Part shown: positions 53,249 through 63,510 of the stretch, one piece after another
Layout of the letters: each line of letters starts with the position of its first letter
How positions within the stretch are numbered: position 1 is the first letter of the stretch
Assembly: GCA_036924285.1 (NCBI GenBank)
Contig: JAYKYS010000011.1
Coordinates: 3,968,001-4,032,000, forward strand
Length of the DNA: 64,000 bases
Source: Asterella californica
Taxonomy: Eukaryota > Streptophyta > Marchantiopsida > Marchantiales > Aytoniaceae
Direction of reading: 5' to 3'
Program-made: the position numbers and the translations under genes
The notes under the pieces: model-generated
What the model was told of the DNA's origin: nothing
The model's input: the letters and a program-made list of their open reading frames with translations, nothing else
Database searches by the model: none

Positions 53249-54577
53249 TGTCGAGTTGAGAGTTTTCCTGGGAAGGGCGGAACCTTCTGGCTGTGATAGA
53301 TCTTGAAGGCTGTGTTTAGTCTACTCAGGGAAGCGTTGGACCTCAGGCTATGGCTTCTTACTATACAGAGGTAGGCTTCAGATCAAAAGGGAACAGTATA
53401 AACACTCACTCAGGTCGAATTGACCCTCCAGTATGTTCAGGAAATGAAAATCAGATCAGACTAGCAGTAATAAGGTCAGACAGCGAACTTTAACAGTCCA
53501 GAATCAGAAACATACAATGGTTCAGGCTTCAGAACTCCTCCTACATGTAAGTGAGGCCCTACTGACCATACACACGAAGTTTCAGCTTGAGATCAAATCA
53601 GAGTGTCGAGATATGGACAGAAACGTTCTGAGCAGAGAAATTACGGCAATTTCTGGTACTCAGACAACTATTTCGACCTAGAACAGAGAATTGGCTCGAT
53701 CACTTCCGAAAATTCTTACAGGATTTGCAGTACACAGCTTGCTGAACACCTCTGTGAAGTTGGGCCTCCTGATTGTACACGGAACTCCAGATCTCGCTCT
53801 CTGAAGTTGCTGTTCCAGATTGAGAGCTTTTCGGACCCCCTCTACTTCAGCGGTCGCACAGAATTACTCACAATTTCAATTGACATGAAAATTTGGGGAC
53901 AGTCGTAGCCCTGCTGCCAATGAACGAGACCTCGAAGGTTTGAAGCGATTTTCTCAAATCTACTGCAATTGACACCGAAAACCCCAAAATCAACAGAAGT
54001 GCTGCAATTCTGGCACAAATCGAACTTCAATCAGCCATAACTCCTTCTTTATTGCCCCAAATCGATCAAAAATTTCGCTGACAGTGCTTGGCACGACGAA
54101 CCCTATCTCCCTGTGCTCTCAAATTTCGAAGATCCTTCACCAAAATGCTCGAACTCCTCTTAAGACCCCTACTACTAAGTTTAGCAGTACACAAAGACAA
54201 AATTAGACCAATGGGAGTTCATAGCTTCACTCCTCTGTCCTTTTGTGTCCCAAACCACGTGGTGACTTAATTTTGCACATAGGCTACCACGTCAAGCCCC
54301 TAAAGTACCAGCGTAACCCCTAAACTACATGCGAAGACATGTAAAACGACACGTAATCCCGAAAGATAACCTAACCTCGCTAGGAAGCATGCATGGGCGA
54401 CATGTAATTACAACCCATGACCTTAACTCCATCTACATGGTAATCAACCTACTAAGACTCAAAAATATATAACATCTTCCAGTGTCGACTTCTCTGAGGT
54501 CCTAATTTCACTCAGAGAGACTAACGCTTGACAGAGAGGTGAATTATTTACAATGTAAAATGATTCACATCACGACA
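53249..54577 (-). repeat. Element D 3' LTR (LTR3 family)
   Basis: This is the 1329-bp left LTR. The family is related to LTR2, with shared blocks such as TCTTACAGGATTTGCAGT-like and CACCAAAATGCTCGAACTC. All three LTR families share the CTTCTGGCTGTG word near their start. Confidence 0.95.
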
Positions 54578-54596
54578 TCCACCCCCTCCAAACCTG
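54578..54596 (-). promoter_or_regulatory. Polypurine tract of element D
   Basis: The minus strand reads GGTTTGGAGGGGGTGGA directly before the 3' LTR, almost the same as in element B. Confidence 0.8.
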
Positions 54597-54623
54597 CACA
54601 TCCTCCGGCATGTGCCAACCTCT

Positions 54624-55598
54624 TCAGTCTTCGGTTTGTTCCTCATCAGCATCGTTCTCCTCCGCCTCAACCTCTTCAGTAGCCGAGGCGTCTTCATATC
54701 TTGTCACCCTCTGTTCAGACTCCAAAAAGTTGAACAAATCTACTGATCCTCCATGTTGTTTGAACAACTTCACTCGCTTGCCGGCCACAGATAGTTTCAA
54801 AGGAGTACCATCTAGCTCTCGTAAACTATAAGTGGCATTCTCATAAACATCTAACACAACATAAGGCCCGAACCATCTTCGCGAGAACTTACGAAGTGTA
54901 GAATGCTGGTTCTCCAGCGTGCTATCATACACCAGAAACCAATCACCAACACATATTGGCTTTGGTCGTAGTCGGTGAGTCTTGTCGAAACGCTCCTTGT
55001 TTCTAACTCGAGCCACCTTCAGCTTCTCTTGCGCCTCAGCAAGATCCTCCTCCCTTCGCTCCAACTGCCTAGTTCGTAAAGCAAGGAGTGAAGTATGATC
55101 TATATCATCTTCCCACGGTAGAGTAGCCCACGTAGGAAAGTCCTCCTCAGCATGCATGATCGGCTTCTGTCCCAACATAAGCTCAACTGGCATATAGCCA
55201 GTCGTGGTACAGTGTGTAGTTCTATCAGCCCATAAAGAAAATGGAAGCAGTCTCGACCACTCTCTAGGCCTACCATCACATGCTTTTACTAAAGCGTGAA
55301 CGATAGAAGGGTGTCCTCGTTCACTCTTACCAATGCCTTCTGGATTCATGGCAGTAGTAAGCCGAAGCTTTACTCCATAGCGAGCAAAGAACTCCTTCGC
55401 TTCTGCACCTCTCAACTCACCTCTATCTGCTCGTAGTCTTCCAACAGATCCATAACGACAGATAATATCTTCCAGCACGAATCTACATATGTTCTCTGTA
55501 GTCTTCGTTCGCAGTGCTCGTCCCTCCACGTAGTTGGAGAGATCTTCTCGAGCTAACACCAAGTAGCGCATCCCCCACAGTCCCGGCGGCATCATCAC
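54624..55598 (-). pseudogene. Element D integrase core and C-terminal module
   Basis: The segment covers integrase from just after the first acidic residue. It has ADRGEL, then GKSERGHPSI with the Glu, TGYMPVELMLGQKPIM, and the GPY/F-like module (RRWFGPYVVLDV ... LRELDGTPLKL ... GKRVKLF). It ends in an acidic tail like that of B. No chromodomain is visible. It is in one frame with 55680-55961 but separated from it by a TAG where the aligned proteins have Gln. The M at the start of this frame is not a real start. Confidence 0.9.
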
Positions 55599-55679
55599 AA
55601 GATCAAGGACCCACGAAAAATGAATACTAGGTGGGTAGGTAGGTACAAGTCCATCTCTGTAGCGGACTTTAGAGTAGAA

Positions 55680-55961
55680 CTAGCAGTGCAGACACGACCC
55701 AACAAAATCTACTACGTCTTGATACAAACCCTTCCACCAGTATCGCTCCTTCATCTTCGTGTATGTAGCCCAAACTCCGCGGTGTCCAGCCCACAAGGTG
55801 TCATGAAACTCCTTCAGCAGATTCAGCTTCGTCGGTTGATCATCCACTACTCTAGCCAACATCCCATCTCTTCTCTTCATCTGTAGGACGTTTCCACAGA
55901 TAACCTTCACGTAGAAGGTAACCGTACGCTTTTCTTCTGATCTCCTTGAACTCTGCATCAC
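55680..55961 (-). pseudogene. Element D integrase zinc domain
   Basis: From about 55890 downwards the frame matches element B: HDTLWAGHRGVWATYTKMKE, then CLHC, the HHCC zinc domain. The upstream residues of this frame (55890-55961) are not homologous because a +1 frameshift near 55885 shifts pol from the frame of 55852-58230 into this one. Confidence 0.85.
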
Positions 55962-58230
55962 TCCATCCTTCTCTTCTGCATAATAAACTCAGATAATAGC
56001 CGATATCGCGGAACTTTTCCGTGTAGAACTCCTCGTAGAACGGCAGTGGTTCCAAGTCTGAAGTCTGCTGACCAACTTGGCACCAAACGTCTCTCTTCTC
56101 CTCATCTTCGACTTCAGTAATCATCTCTTCTTCATCTGTATAGCAAGCCCTAGATAACATGTCTGCAACAGGATTATCCTTTCCTGCTATATGCTTCAGC
56201 TCAGGGTTCATACTCCGGATATAAGCAATCCATCGTAGCATTGCTATGTCTGGAGTATTACAGTTTGCTATCATACCTAGCAAAGGCAAACAGTATGTTT
56301 CTAGTATCACACGTGCACCTATCAAGAACTCTCGGTCTACCTTCATAGCAGTAACAGCTCCCCACAACTCACGCTTCACTTGAGGGTAGTTACGCTGTCT
56401 ATCTGTTAAGATCCGAGCTCCAAACCTTGAAACAAACCGCACACCTTCTGCATCTTCTTGACCAACTGCCCATCCAATCGCCTTTGGACTCGTGTCAACA
56501 GTCAGTATGATAGATCTTCCGCTCTCGTAGCTAAGTCTCCTTAGTACAGGTGGAGACTTCAAAATCTCCTTCAGCTGCTCCATCGTCTCGTGATGTTCTC
56601 GCCGCCAAGTAAACCTCTTCCCCTTTCTCAGAAGTGCATACAGAGGCTCGGCAATGTGTGCATAATGAGGAATACTCACACGAAAGAACACACAAGCTCC
56701 TAAGAATCGTCGAACCTCAGTGATGTTGGTACAGTCTGCTATCCTTGCTATAGCATCTACCTTCTCTAGGTTCGGCCGTCTTCCAAAAGTACCGCATAAA
56801 TGACCCACCACCACAATCTCTGACATTCCAAAACGAGATTTGGTACCTGACAGAGTGAGGTGTACCTCTTCCAAGCGCATCAGAATCTTCTCCACATCTC
56901 GGATGTGGTCTGCAACGAACTTTCTACAACCATCAGCAGTCATAGTTTCGTCCTTGTCCTCCACCGGACAGCCTTTCATGGGGATATCATCAAGAAATGG
57001 GATGTTAACCTCAGGTACAAACTCTCGTAACACCTTATGCATCGCGTTTTGCATATGAGCTATTGAGTTTGTTGCGCCCTGAGGAAGAGTACACATCCGC
57101 ATCAACCCCAAAGGTGTACGCATGGTAGTTAGATCTCTACTTTCTAAAGCAAGCTGAAACTGATCGTAACCTGAAAACAGATCTCCAATAGAATAGATAG
57201 ATCTTCCAGCAAATGCCTCGGCTACTTCATCAACCACAGGTCCTGTTCCAACGTTTCGAATTGTGATGTTGTTAGCAGGCTGTAAGTCTTGGATGAAGCG
57301 TAAAGCTCCTGTCTTCTTAGGTACTGTGAACCACCGGCTAGAGTACGGAGCCATAGATGGTTCAAGAATACCCATCCGCATCCTCTCCTTCAGTAACTCG
57401 ATAACCTTCGGTAGCAAGGCACGAGGGACTGGAATCGGCTTCAAGTCCCAAGGTACGTGAGGAACAGTGAAGATAACCATCGGAGCTATCACACTAGGAT
57501 CCACACAACCAATCTCTCCAGCTGAGAAAGAAAATGCCTTACCATGGCTAACTATCATCTGCTCGAAAGCTTGTTTCTCCACTTCAGTCAAGAAGCCACC
57601 CCCTCCTATCTGGAGCTGCTCGAGTGTCTCTTGAGTAAACTCGTGTCCTATCTGTCTAGGATCTCTCAGTACAGGCTCAGTGGCCGCTAACTCCATCTGC
57701 TGTCGTGAATCAACAGGTAACTGGGTGGCCACTGGTTTCACCTTCTTCGCTACAGTTTTGTATTTGGTGTGAACCTCTGCTTCTTCACGAGAGCCACACC
57801 AGCAGATTGCATCCTTCCATCCACTCTCCAGTCTCGGATGAGGACGAGATTGTAAGCACGAGACAACCTCCTCATAGACTTTACGAGAGTGGATGGGGAT
57901 CACCACCCTTCCTCCCATCTGCTCCTTCAACCTATCTACATCATCCAGCCAACGAACAAAAGACTGTACACCTACAAACTCCTCGTAAACACCAGAAATC
58001 ATCTCACCTTCGTTCAGAACTCCTGTACAGTGCAGATTTTCTGCATACTTCTCCATCTGCCTTCTACTCTTCTCGGTCAGATCCTCTACTCGCGTGAATT
58101 CACTCCAATCATCAGAACCAAAAGCCATCAAACCAGATTTCCAACTATGTACAGTGTAGCAGTTTTTAGAATCTTGAGCAACCTCTTCGTCAGCCTGCTG
58201 TGATCCCACAGGCTGCTCAAGCGGGATCAT
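55885..58230 (-). pseudogene. pol: Element D pol: RT and RNase H
   Basis: The frame has the same layout as element B pol. The spacer includes CWCGSREEAEVHTKYKTVAKK. RT has YSSRWFTVPKKTGALRFIQD and the active site PFLDDIPMKG. RNase H has TVDTSPKAIGWAVGQ, but the later catalytic motif reads ETYCLPLLG where A and B have ETDCLPL, so an acidic residue is lost. The frame ends in 11 shifted residues after GYLWKRPT. The reading frame is open upstream of the first ATG through the gag stop, consistent with frameshift expression. Confidence 0.9.
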
Positions 58231-58265
58231 AGTAGTAACAGATCTATCACTCTTGGTATCCCAAC

Positions 58266-59187
58266 CTACAAGAGTGGTTTCAGAAAACCCTTGCTCCTAC
58301 AGATAGGAGAATCTCTCAAAGTCTGTCTATTTCGTTCGTGATTCGTACGAACGGTCAGAAACTGAACTGAACGTCTGTCATCTGGACTACGGATCCTAGC
58401 ATAGTGAGATCCGTCATCCATCACCTTCGTCTCCATTCTAACTGCGGTGATATAAGGCTGACCAAGAATCACAGGATAAGAAGCAGAAGACTGCACGAAG
58501 AAGTGCTGATCTACCTCCACATCACCCAGCTTCACTCTCACGTTGGGACAAGCGCCGTATAACTCACCCTTCTGGTTGTTTGCAGCTCGTAGCACCCAAC
58601 CATGGTTCAGTTCGATAGACCATTGTCCTCTCTCGTACACTTCTCGTGACATGATGTTGATCTCAGAACCGTGATCAACCAAAGCAGCAACAAGTTCAAG
58701 ACTTCCAAGGCGAACTCGTGTAGCAGTCGTAGCACGAGCCCAGTGTCTCTTCCTGAAGTCACTATCAGTAGCTGGACTCTCCTCGCCAGCTTCATCATCA
58801 TCAAACTCAGCAGTGTTGGTACCAGCAACTAACGCTTCTTGCTGGTACTCTGTATCATCAGCCTCCTGAAAATGCACCTTGCCGAATTCTGCATCATTAA
58901 CAGAAGCTCCTATAACATCTATCATCTGACTTTCTACTTGCTCGGACATCACCTGTCTCTTCCGTTTGATGATGTCGATGATCAGCTCGTGAAACTCCCT
59001 CTTCGCAATACCAAGAACCTCCCGAAGAGAAAACTCGATTCGCGCGTCAAGTATTCTCTGTTCCAAGATGCTCTTGAGATCAGTTGAAGTCTCTATATCA
59101 GCTGCCAACTTGTAAGCCGGTCCTTTCCCCTTCTCTTGGGCAGTGAACCGTCTCCCAGCAGTCGTTGGCTCCTGCTAGGATCTCTGC
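58266..59187 (-). pseudogene. Element D gag C-terminal linker and protease
   Basis: From 59108 the segment matches the B polyprotein: DIETSTDLKSILEQRILDAR, then the protease with VDHGSEINIMSREVY near residue 142 and VILGQPYITAVRMETKV near 195. It ends with a TAG at 58266. Upstream, between 59109 and the solo LTR, the gag frame remains readable but contains a TAG a few codons after the insertion point. It is continuous in frame with 60479-62147 across the solo LTR. Confidence 0.9.
58284..58290 (-). promoter_or_regulatory. Putative -1 ribosomal frameshift site (GGGTTTT) of element D
   Basis: The gag-protease frame reads G GGT TTT here in phase, seven codons before its TAG. The -1 frame continues open into pol. 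The site is positionally equivalent to 6923-6929 in element A. Confidence 0.65.
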
Positions 59188-59191
59188 ACGT

Positions 59192-60474
59192 TGTCGTGCT
59201 ACTTCGCGGCTACATGTTATATTTCTACTCCGACGCTTGAGTTTAGTAGTTCTAGAAGTTAGCTTATATTACTTCGAGTCGTTTATGTATATGTTTGACA
59301 CCTTTGCATACGGTGTTAACACTATTTTGAGTCTTAGTAGGTTGATTACCATGTTGATAGGGCTTAAGCTCATGGGTTGTATTTGCGTGTCGCCCATGCA
59401 CGCTTTCTAGCTGATTTAAGTTATTTTTCGGGGCTGCGTGTCGTTTTAAGTAATTTAAGTTTTACGCTGGTACTCTAGGGGGCTTGACGTGGTAGCCTAT
59501 GAGTAAAACTAAGTTGCCACGTGGTTTAGGGTACTAAAGGACAACCAAGTGGAGCTATGAACTCCCATTGGTCTGTTTTTGTCTTTAGTTTAACTCTAAA
59601 TTTAGAAATCGAGCTCTAAAGGAGAGTTCGAGCATTTGGTGAGGGATCTTGGAAATCTGAGAACACAGGAAGAGAGAGCTCGTCGTGCCAAGCACTGTCA
59701 GTGAAATTTTTGCTCGATTTGGATCAATAAACAAGGAGTTATGCCCAATTGAAGTTCGGATTGTGTCAAAACTGCATCACTTTTGTTGATTTTGGGGTTT
59801 TCGGTGCCAATTGCAGCAGAATTGAGGAAATCACTTCAAAACTTCGTGGTTGCGTTCACTGTCAGGAGGGCTACGACTGTCCAAAAAGTTTCGAATCATT
59901 TGATTAATTGAGTAATTCAGGGCGGCCGCTGAAGCAGAGGGGGTCTGAAAAGCTCTTAATCTAGAGCAGCGACTTTAGAGAAGGAGATCTGGAGTTCTAC
60001 AAACATTCAGGAGTCCCAACTTCACAGAGATGTTCAGCATCCTGTAGACTTCAAATACTGTGAGAAGATTTGAAATTCATCGAGCCAATTCTCTGTTCTA
60101 TGTCTGAATAGCTGTCTAGGTACCAGAAATTGCCATAATTCTCTTATTCAGAACTTTCCTGTTCATATCTCCGTGTCAGAATTTGATCTCAGGTTGAAAC
60201 TTCGTCTGTGAGTTCAGTAGTACCTCATTTGCATGTAGGGGAAGTTTAGAGGTCTAAACCTTCATAGTTTTCCTCTCTTTGAGTGTCAAAGTTCACCGCT
60301 TAAACCTATTACTACCAGTGAGACCTAAATTTCGCTTTTTGAGCATATCAGAGGATCCTACACTCCTGTGTGAGTGTTTATAGCTCCTGTTGTGACCTGA
60401 AAGCCAACCTCTTGAGTAAACAACCACAGCCAGAAGCCCGGCGCTTTCCTAGGTAGACGGATCACACTCCGACA
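59192..60474 (+). mobile_element. Solo LTR2 (reverse orientation) inside element D gag
   Basis: This 1283-bp sequence is the reverse complement of the 18777-20059 family, starting TGTCGTGCTAC and ending CTCCGACA. ACGT flanks it on both sides (59188-59191 and 60475-60478). Because it lies inside an element whose LTRs are nearly identical, this insertion must be still younger than element D. Confidence 0.93.
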
Positions 60475-60478
60475 ACGT

Positions 60479-62147
60479 CCTCCATCGGACCTGGTGCAGG
60501 TGGAGGAGCTACAGAAGTAGAAGGGATGTCTTCAGGAGGAGCCGCTCGTCTCCTCGTGACCCTCCGTCTATCTCCAGCCTCCTCCGGAACTCCAGTATCA
60601 AGTTCAGAAGCTTCTCGCCGCCTCTTCTCCTCCACAGAAGCATCTTGCCAGTGAACGTGTCTATCCACGTCCAAGAATGCTTTGATAGACGCAGCGTCAA
60701 CAGGATCACCCCACCCTGTGACTCTACGGATAGTCTCAGCTCCTCTCTTCAGTACTTCAGAAGGAACTTGAACATGTTTCTTCTCAGTAGTCCTATCTAG
60801 CAACGTAGGACTAGAAGAAACTTCAATGTGACCGGCATATACATCAGGATTTACCGGTGGTGCCATCAATGCATGTACAGTTGCAGCAGCTGTAATCTGA
60901 GGTAGACTCCTCATGCCTCCTCGTCCAAACTGCGTGCTTAGCGGCTCTCCAGTAGAAGAAAGGTGCAGCCTACCGTTCTGGTAGCGAACCACACCATCTC
61001 GCAGAGCAGCCGTGAGCTCTTGACAGTCCCCTCGGAAATGATCTTGACTGTCACACCATATACATCTACGAACAGGAGCACCTCCTGGACGTGCAGCAGC
61101 AGGCGCCGGTGGCTGCTCTCTCTGCAGGCCAGCTAACTCCACCTTCAGTTCTCTCATCTGCCGAATGAGATCTTCGATCTGGTTCTGCTGTCCATGGTTC
61201 TCTGCAGGTCTCTGAACCGGTGCCCTTTGTGCAGGAACTGGCACCACTGGTATCAAAGGTACTGCAGCCGGTACAGCAGGTCTAGGAGCCGGAGCAAGAG
61301 CCGGAGGTTGCTGTACTTGAGGAGCAGTGCGAGGTTGAGCGGTTATTTCTGCAAGCGGGCGTCCTCCCACAGCCACTCTTCCTCTCCTCTGCCTCGTTAG
61401 TACAGCAACAGCATCCTCGACTCTTCCCCAATCAGTAGTAACTCCTCCTTCAGCAGATCGATCGGCCAACACAAAGCATAACCGATCTGCCGTAGCATCA
61501 TCGGTAGCTTGCAGAAAAAGTTCAGTTCTCCTAGCATCTAGAGTTATGCGCTCTAGAGTTGAGAGTTGTCGGTATCTCCGATCAAACTCTCTCAACATCT
61601 CATTCAGACTCATCATACGACCAGGTTGCTGCTCAACCCAGTCTAGAAATGTTCTTCTAGTGACTCTCTCTGAATCTTCTTCGAGAAACTCCTCTCGAAG
61701 AGATCGTTCAAAACTCATCCACACACCTAGATTTCTTCTCTGTACATCCCTAACTTGGTCCCGCAACTCAGGGATTACAGCTAACTCGAAACTCCCTATC
61801 ATCTCAGCATCAGTAACTCTAACTAGTTCCATCTCTCCTCTGTATTCACGCAGATATCTAGAAATATCTCTATCTTCAAATCTGCCACATCTATTCACTA
61901 TCGCTTGCAAAGCTTTGGTAGATTTTAACTCACCCCATCCAACGATCGGATGTTGTTGGACCAGGGCCGCAAGCGTCTTCAGGATCTCAGCTGTATCGAG
62001 ACCAGATGCAGATGTCGCAGCAGTCGCAGGTGCAACAGCAGGTGATGCAGCAAACGTAGATGCAGCAACCGTAGAGGTAGCACCAGCAGCGCTTCCGCTC
62101 TTCCGATCCATCTTCTTCTTCGTCTTAGAACTCAACTCCACGATCAA
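60479..62147 (-). pseudogene. gag: Element D gag N-terminal part
   Basis: From an ATG at 62147 the frame has an Ala/Thr/Ser-rich leader and the gag capsid region (FELAVIPELRDQVRDVQRR and RRTFLDWVEQ). A Pro/Ala/Val-rich linker follows (residues 245-320), then a CCHC knuckle RCIWCDSQDHFRGDC near residue 359 and the conserved RRVTGWGDPVDAASIKAFL. The reading frame enters the solo LTR at 60478 and stops at 60462. The Pro/Ala-rich linker is longer than in A or B. Confidence 0.9.
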
Positions 62148-62161
62148 TCACCCCAAGAAGC

Positions 62162-62179
62162 CTCTCAGTGGAAGCACCA
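62162..62179 (-). promoter_or_regulatory. Primer-binding site of element D (tRNA-Thr type)
   Basis: The plus strand reads CTCTCAGTGGAAGCACCA, the same 18 bases as in element B, two bases from the LTR. It fits the 3' end of a tRNA whose 5' acceptor strand is GCTTCYA, as in the tRNA-Thr fragment at 45196-45247. Confidence 0.75.
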
Positions 62180-62181
62180 GA

Positions 62182-63510
62182 TGTCGAGTTGAGAGTTTTC
62201 CTGGGAAGGGCGGAACCTTCTGGCTGTGATAGATCTTGAAGGCTGTGTTTAGTCTACTCAGGGAAGCGTTGGACCTCAGGCTATGGCTTCTTACTATACA
62301 GAGGTAGGCTTCAGATCAAAAGGGAACAGTATAAACACTCACTCAGGTCGAATTGACCCTCCAGTATGTTCAGGAAATGAAAATCAGATCAGACTAGCAG
62401 TAATAAGGTCAGACAGCGAACTTTAACAGTCCAGAATCAGAAACATACAATGGTTCAGGCTTCAGAACTCCTCCTACATGTAAGTGAGGCCCTACTGACC
62501 ATACACACGAAGTTTCAGCTTGAGATCAAATCAGAGTGTCGAGATATGGGCAGAAACGTTCTGAGCAGAGAAATTACGGCAATTTCTGATACTCAGACAA
62601 CTATTTCGACCTAGAACAGAGAATTGGCTCGATCACTTTCGAAAATTCTTACAGGATTTGCAGTACACAGCTTGCTGAACACCCCTGTGAAGTTGGGCCT
62701 CCTGATTGTACACGGAACTCCAGATCTCGCTCTCTGAAGTTGCTGTTCCAGATTGAGAGCTTTTCGGACCCCCTCTACTTCAGCGGTCGCACAGAATTAC
62801 TCACAATTTCAATTGACATGAAAATTTGGGGACAGTCGTAGCCCTGCTGCCAATGAACGAGACCTCGAAGGTTTGAAGCGATTTTCTCAAATCTACTGCG
62901 ATTGACACCGAAAACCCCAAAATCAACAGAAGTGCTGCAATTCTGGCACAAATCGAACTTCAATCAGCCATAACTCCTTCTTTATTGCCCCAAATCGATC
63001 AAAAATTTCGCTGACAGTGCTTGGCACGACGAACCCTATCTCCCTGTGCTCTTAAATTTCGAAGATCCTTCACCAAAATGCTCAAACTCCTCTTAAGACC
63101 CCTACTACTAAGTTTAGCAGTACACAAAGACAAAATTAGACCAATGGGAGTTCATAGCTTCACTCCTCTGTCCTTTTGTGTCCCAAACCACGTGGTGACT
63201 TAATTTTGCACATAGGCTACCACGTCAAGCCCCTAAAGTACCAGCGTAACCCCTAAACTACATGCGAAGACATGTAAAACGACACGTAATCCCGAAAGAT
63301 AACCTAACCTCGCTAGGAAGCATGCATGGGCGACATGTAATTACAACCCATGACCTTAACTCCATCTACATGGTAATCAACCTACTAAGACTCAAAAATA
63401 TATAACATCTTCCAGTGTCGACTTCTCTGAGGTCCTAATTTCACTCAGAGAGACTAACGCTTGACAGAGAGGTGAATTATTTACAATGTAAAATGATTCA
63501 CATCACGACA
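62182..63510 (-). repeat. Element D 5' LTR (LTR3 family)
   Basis: The right 1329-bp LTR runs from TGTCGAGTTG to CATCACGACA. It is followed by CCGT, the target duplication. Confidence 0.95.

Larger units (their letters stand above)
53249..63510 (-). mobile_element. Element D: complete but defective Ty3/gypsy retrotransposon
   Basis: Element D is about 10.3 kb, including a later 1283-bp solo LTR insertion. LTRs of equal length (1329 bp) lie at 53249-54577 and 62182-63510, begin TGTCGAG, end CACGACA, and differ by eye at only about seven positions. The target duplication is CCGT (53245-53248 and 63511-63514). A polypurine tract and a tRNA-Thr primer site are in place. Despite its youth, it carries a TAG in gag, a frameshift and a TAG in the integrase zinc region, and a Tyr in place of an RNase H catalytic Asp. 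Confidence 0.95.
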
